Source: Tragulus kanchil
Lineage: Eukaryota; Chordata; Mammalia; Artiodactyla; Tragulidae
Direction: 5' to 3'
Assembly (NCBI GenBank): GCA_022376925.1
Contig: JAIOJX010000002.1
Location: forward strand, 41,873,501-41,937,500
DNA: 64,000 nt
Positions 57,331 through 64,000 of the stretch are shown here, in pieces. The translations under genes and the position numbers were made by a program. The notes beneath the pieces are model-generated. The model searched no databases, was not told where the DNA came from, and saw only the letters and a list, made by a program, of their open reading frames with translations. Within the stretch, counting starts at the first letter, position 1. Each line of letters begins with the position of its first letter.

Positions 57331-57969
57331 CTGTTCTGGAACTGCATTAGGAGATAAAGACTAGAAGGAAAGGTCTCAGATAGGCCTGGGAAGAGCAATG
57401 CCGGAAGTGTGGGGTTACATTTAGGTTCATGTTCAGGAGCTGCTTTGTGATCCTCACAGACTGGCCTCTGCCGGTCACAATGGACACCAAAGAATCAGGT
57501 TTCTCTGTGAACTATCCTTGTTAGTGCATATATTTAGGTATTGTTACACAGATTTCTATTTCTGATTTTCAAGAAACTGAACTGAAAAGAGCAGGGAGAC
57601 TCCTTTACCCAGAAACCACGGGTGTAGGGAGCCCGTGCCACAGCCCTGCACAGAGCCCTGCTCTGTAGGGGAATGCGCTTTAATGAAGCAAAGTAGCTGA
57701 AAGATGGTAGTCTACCGTCTGAGTAGAGGCGATACCATCATAGCGTGAATCTGAACTGAGAGACAGGCAGACAGACGACAGAGCTGGGGTGCTGTGGGAG
57801 AGAGAGGATGAGGACCATAGTGACTCTTCTTAGGTCAGTTAGTTTGGATTCCTCTGAGAGTTACTCCCAGGAAGTGGTTGTTGCTTAGTTTATTCAAATA
57901 ATGAAGCAGTTTGATGTTAAGGAAAAGATTGATTTATGCGCTTATTTATGTCTATTAAAGAATACAGTT
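57331..57969. other. Unique DNA, nothing recognised
   Basis: Single-copy, part of duplication 12. No gene seen. Confidence 0.4.
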
Positions 57970-57972
57970 TCA

Positions 57973-58087
57973 GGGCTCCCTGGTAGCTCAGTGGTAAAGA
58001 GTTTGCCTGCCAATGCCAAAGACATGGGTTAGATCCTGGGTCCCTGGGTAGCCTCCAGTGGTAAGAGCTCTGTGCCGCTACTGCTCA
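57973..58087 (+). mobile_element. Collapsed image of the CHR-1-type SINE
   Basis: The start matches 59101 onward (ccctggtagctcagtggtaa), then degenerates at the duplication join. It is an artefactual-looking partial image, not a separate insertion. Confidence 0.8.
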
Positions 58088-58279
58088 AGATGCAATGGAG
58101 CACAAAGAGGAAGTGCTGCTTTCCTACTAGTCCTGGCAAAGCCAGGAGGCTCCTCTGAGAAGCTTCCGGCCCTTTATGCAAAGTCCTGACAAGTGGAGCG
58201 GATGTAGCTAAAAGAATAGACTTGAGAGGCCTGCTAGGTGCGTGAGTGAAGTTAGGAAGGTGTGATGGTCATGTGTTCC

Positions 58280-58460
58280 TCTAGAGCTGTAAGCCTCAGA
58301 GTATGGTGGGGAGCCAGCAGCGTCTCTGTGGAGCCTGTTACAATGCAGGTTAGACAGCCTCACCCTGAGCTCCTGAATCAGAGGCTCTGGGTGTGGGGCC
58401 CAGCAGTCAGTGTTGTAACAAGCCTGTGGTTCTGATTCATGTTCAAGTTTGAAACTTTCT
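58280..58460. mobile_element. MER5-like remnant, duplicated image
   Basis: Image of 57150-57330 inside duplication 12. Confidence 0.75.
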
Positions 58461-59100
58461 GTTCTGGAACTGCATTAGGAGATAAAGACTAGAAGGAAAG
58501 GTCTCAGATAGGCCTGGGAAGAGCAATGCCGGAAGTGTGGGGTTACATTTAGGTTCATGTTCAGGAGCTGCTTTGTGATCCTCACAGACTGGCCTCTGCC
58601 GGTCACAATGGACACCAAAGAATCAGGTTTCTCTGTGAACTATCCTTGTTAGTGCATATATTTAGGTATTGTTACACAGATTTCTATTTCTGATTTTCAA
58701 GAAACTGAACTGAAAAGAGCAGGGAGACTCCTTTACCCAGAAACCACGGGTGTAGGGAGCCCGTGCCACAGCCCTGCACAGAGCCCTGCTCTGTAGGGGA
58801 ATGCGCTTTAATGAAGCAAAGTAGCTGAAAGATGGTAGTCTACCGTCTGAGTAGAGGCGATACCATCATAGCGTGAATCTGAACTGAGAGACAGGCAGAC
58901 AGACGACAGAGCTGGGGTGCTGTGGGAGAGAGAGGATGAGGACCATAGTGACTCTTCTTAGGTCAGTTAGTTTGGATTCCTCTGAGAGTTACTCCCAGGA
59001 AGTGGTTGTTGCTTAGTTTATTCAAATAATGAAGCAGTTTGATGTTAAGGAAAAGATTGATTTATGCGCTTATTTATGTCTATTAAAGAATACAGTTTCA

Positions 59101-59445
59101 GGGCTTCCCTGGTAGCTCAGTGGTAAAGAGTTTGCCTGCCAATGCCAAAGACATGGGTTAGATCCCTGATCCGGGAAGATCCCGCATGCTGAGGAGCCAC
59201 TAAGCCTGTGAGACACAACTATGGAGCCTGTGCTCTAGAGCCCCAGAGCCGCAGCTGTTGAGCTCATGTGCCGCTACTGCTGAAACCCGTGTGCCCTAGA
59301 GCCTGAGTTCCACAACAAGAGAAGTCACTGCAACAAGAAGCCTGCTCACCTCAACGAGAGAGTAGCCCCCACTCCCTGTACCTAGAGAAGAGCTTGTGGC
59401 AGCAGTGAAAACTGAGGACAGCCAAATATAAATAAATAAAATTAA
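59101..59445 (+). mobile_element. CHR-1-type SINE, full length
   Basis: gggcttccctggtagctcag, 'ggttagatccctgatccggg' (B box), 'ggagcctgtgctctagagcc', 'gagtagcccccactccctgt', and an AATAAATAAAATTAAG tail. It is a complete older SINE. Confidence 0.92.
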
Positions 59446-59671
59446 GATTATAAGGAGAAAGTGCTGAGATGAACTGAAAACTAAGGAATTTATCCTTAAT
59501 TTTCTTGTTTGCATTGTGTCTTTTTTCCCACAATGAATTGTATTCTGATAGTGAGATTACATATTATTATCTATCTTAGAATGTCACAGTTCATATAGGC
59601 TTGAATCTGTTCCTCTAATTCAACAATGTAGCAGTTGTCACCTACAGTGTCATTAAATACCGTATTTTTAA

Positions 59672-59983
59672 GATTGTTCTATTATTTATTTATTTTCGGC
59701 TGTGCTGGGTCTTTATTGCTGCATGGGCTTTTTCTCTAGTTATGGAGAGTGGAGGCTACTCTTTGTTGCACTGTGCAGGCTTCTTGATGCTAGGGCTTCT
59801 CTTGTTAACAGAGCGTGGGCTCAATACTTGCTATCCACAAGCTGTAGACCACTTCAGTAGTTGTAACACACAGGTTAGTTTCTCTGCAACCTGTGGGATC
59901 CTCCCGGGCCAGGAATTAAACCTATCTTCCTCCATTGGCAGGTGGATTCTTTACCACTGACTGAGCCACCAGGAAAACCCCCT
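59672..59983 (-). mobile_element. CHR-1-type SINE
   Basis: 'tcggctgtgctgggtcttta', 'ttgctgcatgggctttttct', 'gtgggatcctcccgggccag', head ending gagccaccaggaaaaccc. It is moderately diverged. Confidence 0.87.
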
Positions 59984-60008
59984 ACTTATTTTTTAAATTA
60001 GGATTTTT

Positions 60009-60530
60009 GAATTTTTATTTTATTTTATTTATTTTATTTATTTTTAGCTATTCTGGGTTTTCACTGCTGCCACAGGCTCTTCTCTAGGTTCAGGGAGTGG
60101 GGGCTACTCTCTAGTTGAGGTGAGCAGACTTCTTGTTGTGGTGACTTCTCTTGTTGTGGAACTCGGGCTCTAGGGCACACGGGCTTTAGTAGTTGTGGCA
60201 CATGGGCTCAGTAGTTGAGGCTCCAAGGCTCTAGAGCACAGGCTCAATAGTTGTGGCTCACAGGGTAGTTGCTCCGCAGCATGTGGGATCTTCTTGTTGT
60301 GGTGACTTTTTGTTGAGGAACTTGGCCTCTAGGGCATACGGGTTTCAGTGGTTGTGGCACTTGGGCTCAACTAGTTGTGGCCCCAAAGCTCTTGAGCACA
60401 GGCTGCATAACTGTGGTTCATGGGCCGAGTTGCTCCGCATTATGTGGGATCTTCCCGCATCAGGAATCAAATTCACGTCCCCTGCACAGGCAGGCAAACA
60501 TCTCACCACTGAGGCACCAGAGAAGCCCTG
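60009..60530 (-). mobile_element. CHR-1-type SINE with internal 161-bp duplication
   Basis: 'tctgggttttcactgctgcc' starts the reversed body. Positions 60129-60289 and 60290-60450 are two diverged versions of the same segment, each beginning cttcttgttgtggtgact and ending near atgtgggat. The TSD aattaggattttt lies at 59996-60008 and 60531-60543. Confidence 0.87.
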
Positions 60531-60543
60531 AATTAGGATTTTT

Positions 60544-60831
60544 TTTGTTTTTTGTTTTTAATTTTGGACTCTTTTATTGGTTTTTTATTCATTTGTTTTT
60601 ATCCATCTTTATTCTTTGGCCTATGTGGGCCTCCCATTGATTGCAGTGGCCTTTCTCGTTGCAGAGCACCGGCTCTGGGCACATGTGCTCCGGAGCGCTG
60701 GCTCATAATTGGACACACTGGTCCAGCCACTTCGCCGCATGTGGGATCTTCCCAGGCCAGGGATCAAACCGGTGCCCCTTGCCCTTGTGAAACGGACTCT
60801 TTGTCCACTGGACCGCCAGGGAAGCTCTCTA
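60544..60831 (-). mobile_element. Lineage SINE, older subfamily, copy 14
   Basis: ttttggactcttttattggt, reversed body, head with aaacggactctttgtccact ending gccagggaagctc. It is flanked by aattaggattttt at 60531-60543 and 60832-60844, the same target sequence used by its neighbour. Confidence 0.92.
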
Positions 60832-60844
60832 AATTAGGATTTTT

Positions 60845-61180
60845 AATGCTATCATTTGTATAGCTGTTTCATGACTTATTTTTCTGCTTTATATTAGAAA
60901 GTTAGATTCTTTTATATATTTCACTATAATAAATGAGTATGATTAATATTTTTATGTGTTTTTGTCCACATCTCTGATTACTTCATTGGTATAGCTTCTT
61001 AACAGTGATTTTGCTGAGTAAAAGTGTATGAATATTTTAAGGCCTTTAATTACCCAGTTGTATATATAAGTGGATATGCTACCATGAACCAAGAGAAAAC
61101 TAAATTTTTTTAAGATTTCCTATCTTGCACTGAAAAAATTATTAACCTCTAGAGATTTTTCAAATAGTGACTATATTAGA
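60845..61180. other. Unique AT-rich DNA
   Basis: No repeat or gene recognised. Confidence 0.45.
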
Positions 61181-61282
61181 TACTGTTTTAAATAGTGGCC
61201 ATTGTGGATGTCAAGTAGTGTATGTACATGTCTGTCTGCAACTTGTGTTCTGGAATGTATGTACCTAGTCTCAGTAACAGCA

Positions 61283-61440
61283 TTAGGTAGGCATGACCCC
61301 CGCTTTAGTTATGAAGAAGTTTAAGTTCAGAAAATCTAATGTGATGAAGATAAAATTGGCAGTGTATAGCAGAGGTGGGACTTAAACCAAGGTCAGTCTG
61401 ACATCAGACCATGCATCTCCTGCTTTGTTCTCTTTCTTAG
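61283..61440 (+). repeat. MIR-like SINE
   Basis: ccccgctttagttatgaaga, 'gcagaggtgggacttaaacc' and 'aaggtcagtctgacatcaga' follow the MIR order. It is repeated at about 62399-62556 by duplication 13. Confidence 0.75.
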
Positions 61441-62360
61441 CACTTTCTGTTGTGTTTTGGCACAATTTTTGTTACTGAATAAAGTATGGGATTTCTGCCT
61501 TGAAAATAAAGTTTGCAGTTACTGCCAGAAATGTGGTGGTTCTTTTTTTAAATTGCCTTTTCCAGTGATTTGTCCCTGAAAAAGGAAATGGTCAGGTCAG
61601 AAACTTCAGTTGGTGTAGGGAATCAGACTTCTAGTTTATAGAGGAAATCTCTCTCACTATATTCTCACTGAATTCATCTTTAGCGTATTTTACTGTCCAC
61701 TTTCAAATGGAAATAGACTGTTCCTCAGTGATGTGTGTATCTGGATAAAGGAGAATTAGTGTCTACTCTGGGAAATTAAAATAACACACAGTTATAAATG
61801 TCAGGGTTCTACTTCAGTGTTTTTATCAGTTTTTTTTTAGGTAATGTGGGTGTTATTTGGATAGGAAGATAAAAGAAACATACTTGAACCAGGAGATAAA
61901 TCGTCAAATAAGAAGATGGGGAAAAAAAGGAAGTATAAACCTTTAACTTACTATTTCTGAAATTGACTTGATTCTTCAGTTTAGACATACTTCCTAAAAC
62001 TATGGTTTAAGATTTTTTAAAAACAAATTTGGTATTTAGTGAGTGGAGGCGTGCCCATTCACTCTTTAACTGAGAATGTGGGTAGGGCTCATGACAAACA
62101 CTGCTGACAGTGTTGCATCACCAACACTGCACCAGGGATTCATTCATATGTCAGCGTCTGGAGAGGGAATTCAGACGGCTCCAGCTTGTACAGGGGCCTC
62201 AGAAGTCACAGAATACAGGAGCCTTTCTCAGATCCAGCAGGTTGATTGGTGGAAAAGCATTCACCAAGTGACTGAAATGTGGTTTATTGTATGTCTGGAC
62301 AATGAAAATTCTCGGAAAGTTGCAGGAACTCTTGGGTGTTGATCTGTGTGGCCTGGTGTG
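61441..62360. other. Unique DNA, nothing recognised
   Basis: Single-copy, part of duplication 13. The 88-aa ORF at 62076-62342 (150 aa in the second copy, 63191-63643, because of one extra G) has no recognised domain. Confidence 0.4.
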
Positions 62361-63480
62361 TACTGTTTTAAATAGTGCCAGTCTAGTAACAGCATTTTAG
62401 GTACTGGCATGACCCCCGCTTTAGTTATGAAGAAGTTTAAGTTCAGAAAATCTAATGTGATGAAGATAAAATTGGCAGTGTATAGCAGAGGTGGGACTTA
62501 AACCAAGGTCAGTCTGACATCAGACCATGCATCTCCTGCTTTGTTCTCTTTCTTAGCACTTTCTGTTGTGTTTTGGCACAATTTTTGTTACTGAATAAAG
62601 TATGGGATTTCTGCCTTGAAAATAAAGTTTGCAGTTACTGCCAGAAATGTGGTGGTTCTTTTTTTAAATTGCCTTTTCCAGTGATTTGTCCCTGAAAAAG
62701 GAAATGGTCAGGTCAGAAACTTCAGTTGGTGTAGGGAATCAGACTTCTAGTTTATAGAGGAAATCTCTCTCACTATATTCTCACTGAATTCATCTTTAGC
62801 GTATTTTACTGTCCACTTTCAAATGGAAATAGACTGTTCCTCAGTGATGTGTGTATCTGGATAAAGGAGAATTAGTGTCTACTCTGGGAAATTAAAATAA
62901 CACACAGTTATAAATGTCAGGGTTCTACTTCAGTGTTTTTATCAGTTTTTTTTTAGGTAATGTGGGTGTTATTTGGATAGGAAGATAAAAGAAACATACT
63001 TGAACCAGGAGATAAATCGTCAAATAAGAAGATGGGGAAAAAAAGGAAGTATAAACCTTTAACTTACTATTTCTGAAATTGACTTGATTCTTCAGTTTAG
63101 ACATACTTCCTAAAACTATGGTTTAAGATTTTTAATAACAAATTTGGTATTTAGTGAGTGGAGGCGTGCCCATTCACTCTTTAACTGAGAATGTGGGTAG
63201 GGCTCATGACAAACACTGCTGACAGTGTTGCATCACCAACACTGCACCAGGGATTCATTCATATGTCAGCGTCTGGAGAGGGAATTCAGACGGCTCCAGC
63301 TTGTACAGGGGCCTCAGAAGTCACAGAATACAGGAGCCTTTCTCAGATCCAGCAGGTTGATTGGTGGAAAAGCATTCACCAAGTGACTGAAATGTGGTTT
63401 ATTGTATGTCTGGACAATGAAAATTCTCGGAAAGTTGCAGGGAACTCTTGGGTGTTGATCTGTGTGGCCTGGTGTGTACT

Positions 63481-63829
63481 GAGCACATGGCATACTGGAA
63501 CTGGGGCTCCTACAGCTCAGGAACTGCACTTTACATTTTGTTTTATTTCATTTTATTTAAAATCTGTTAGCCACAGGAGGCTGGGTATAGAAGGTGACTC
63601 TGTGATTTTGTTGTCATCAGAGACCTCTGTGCATCTGATCTAAGGTCCCTGCACGGCAGCTTGTCAGACCAGCCCTCCGGGGCTCTCACTGACCTGTGGG
63701 CCGGGCCCTGCCACGTCTGGTCCTTCCAGGAATGGTGTGGGACCTTTCTTGCCATATTCGAACGATGGTCCCCTCCTCCCTCTGTGGAAAAGAGCAGACT
63801 GGCTTTAAAGCTATTCCCTTGTGTTTCAG
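63481..63829. other. Unique DNA before an exon-like segment
   Basis: The first part (tttacattttgttttatttc ... aaaatctgttagccacagg) resembles an ancient repeat that I cannot name with confidence. The rest is GC-richer and single-copy. Confidence 0.35.
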
Positions 63830-63903
63830 CCCTGCCATGGACCCTTGGTGTGGATGTGGTTGTTGCTGTACCTCCTTTGAAGATGGGGTTCGTCCTCCTT
63901 ATT
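63830..63903 (+). other. Exon-like segment (74 bp), unverified
   Basis: A pyrimidine tract (ctattcccttgtgtttcag) ending at 63829 looks like a splice acceptor, and gtgagt at 63904-63909 looks like a donor. The segment between is open in two frames. One reads a Cys-rich stretch (DPWCGCGCCCTSFEDG) and the other a hydrophobic one. I recognise no family, and such pairs arise by chance in large genomes. Confidence 0.2.
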
Positions 63904-63969
63904 GTGAGTGTAAGGTCAGGAGGAAAGGAGGGTGACAGAAAAGAGGACGCAGGAGTCGGCTGGACTGCT

Positions 63970-63995
63970 AGAACAAACAGGGTTTATTCAGAACA
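63970..63995 (-). promoter_or_regulatory. Possible poly(A) signal, minus strand
   Basis: The plus strand cagggtttattcagaac contains TTTATT, that is AATAAA on the minus strand. It sits in sequence that reads like an LTR R/U5 or a gene 3' end entering from the right. The window ends here, so neither can be tested. Confidence 0.2.
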
Positions 63996-64000
63996 GCCGA

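Larger units (their letters stand above)
56958..59282. repeat. Tandem duplication 12, unit about 1130 bp
   Basis: Positions 56958-58087 recur at 58088-59282. The second copy starts with single-base losses (cacaaagagg for cacaaaagagg, ctaaaagaat for ctaaaaagaat). The first copy's last 55 bp (58033-58087) is a compressed version of 59164-59282, with more than half the bases missing. Confidence 0.96.
61181..63480. repeat. Tandem duplication 13, unit 1115-1180 bp
   Basis: Positions 61181-62360 recur at 62361-63480. The second copy's start lacks about 64 bp compared with 61197-61290. The first copy's end reads caggaactcttggg where the second has cagggaactcttggg. The remainder is nearly identical. 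Confidence 0.97.

Overview
The window is mammalian nuclear DNA from a ruminant (Artiodactyla). It holds no gene that I can recognise with confidence. The lineage call rests on repeats: a BovB (RTE) LINE fragment with a readable C-terminal reverse-transcriptase tail (24740-24965), three Bov-tA/BOV-A2-type SINE pieces, a bovine-type mariner MITE hairpin (56634-56713), and LINE-1 elements whose ORF2 reads like ruminant L1. BovB-related DNA is scarce for a cow-like genome. The dominant young repeat is instead a tRNA-Glu-derived SINE with about 14 independent loci, several with clear target-site duplications (TSDs). I infer a ruminant outside Bovidae, possibly a chevrotain-like (tragulid) lineage; this is inference only.

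Layout. 1-6300: mostly unique DNA with one lineage SINE, an old MIR and simple repeats. 6300-8600: an old L1 3' end plus a BovB-derived scrap. 9280-14900: a head-only SINE, a 5'-truncated ruminant L1 (11118-13346) with its TSD, and another SINE. 15495-24128: a full-length L1 on the minus strand (about 6.7 kb once an inserted SINE and a duplicated kilobase are subtracted). It splits an older SINE and is itself hit by a younger one. 24129-30440: mostly unique DNA with BovB, Bov-tA and old L1 remnants. 30440-36750: one ancient minus-strand L1 carrying three SINEs. 36750-48400: mostly unique DNA with SINEs and MIRs. 48410-50010: an ancient plus-strand L1 with two SINEs inside, then a MIR. 50200-64000: more SINEs, MIRs, a MER5-like hAT remnant and the mariner hairpin. 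An exon-like segment and a possible minus-strand poly(A) signal lie at the right edge.

The most striking signal is not a gene system. Thirteen direct tandem duplications, all with a unit of about 1.07-1.18 kb, occur across the window, one every 5 kb on average. Each copies whatever lies there (unique DNA, SINEs, parts of L1s). Copies are almost identical, and the differences that exist are mostly homopolymer indels and small deletions next to the junction. The simplest reading is unmerged contig or read overlaps in the assembly, not biology. SINE and L1 counts should be corrected for it. No novel biological system was found. The next most interesting points are the lineage SINE with its G-rich tail variant, the L1 nesting history, two L1s sharing one pair of ORF2 frameshifts, and a miR-2284/2285-like hairpin.
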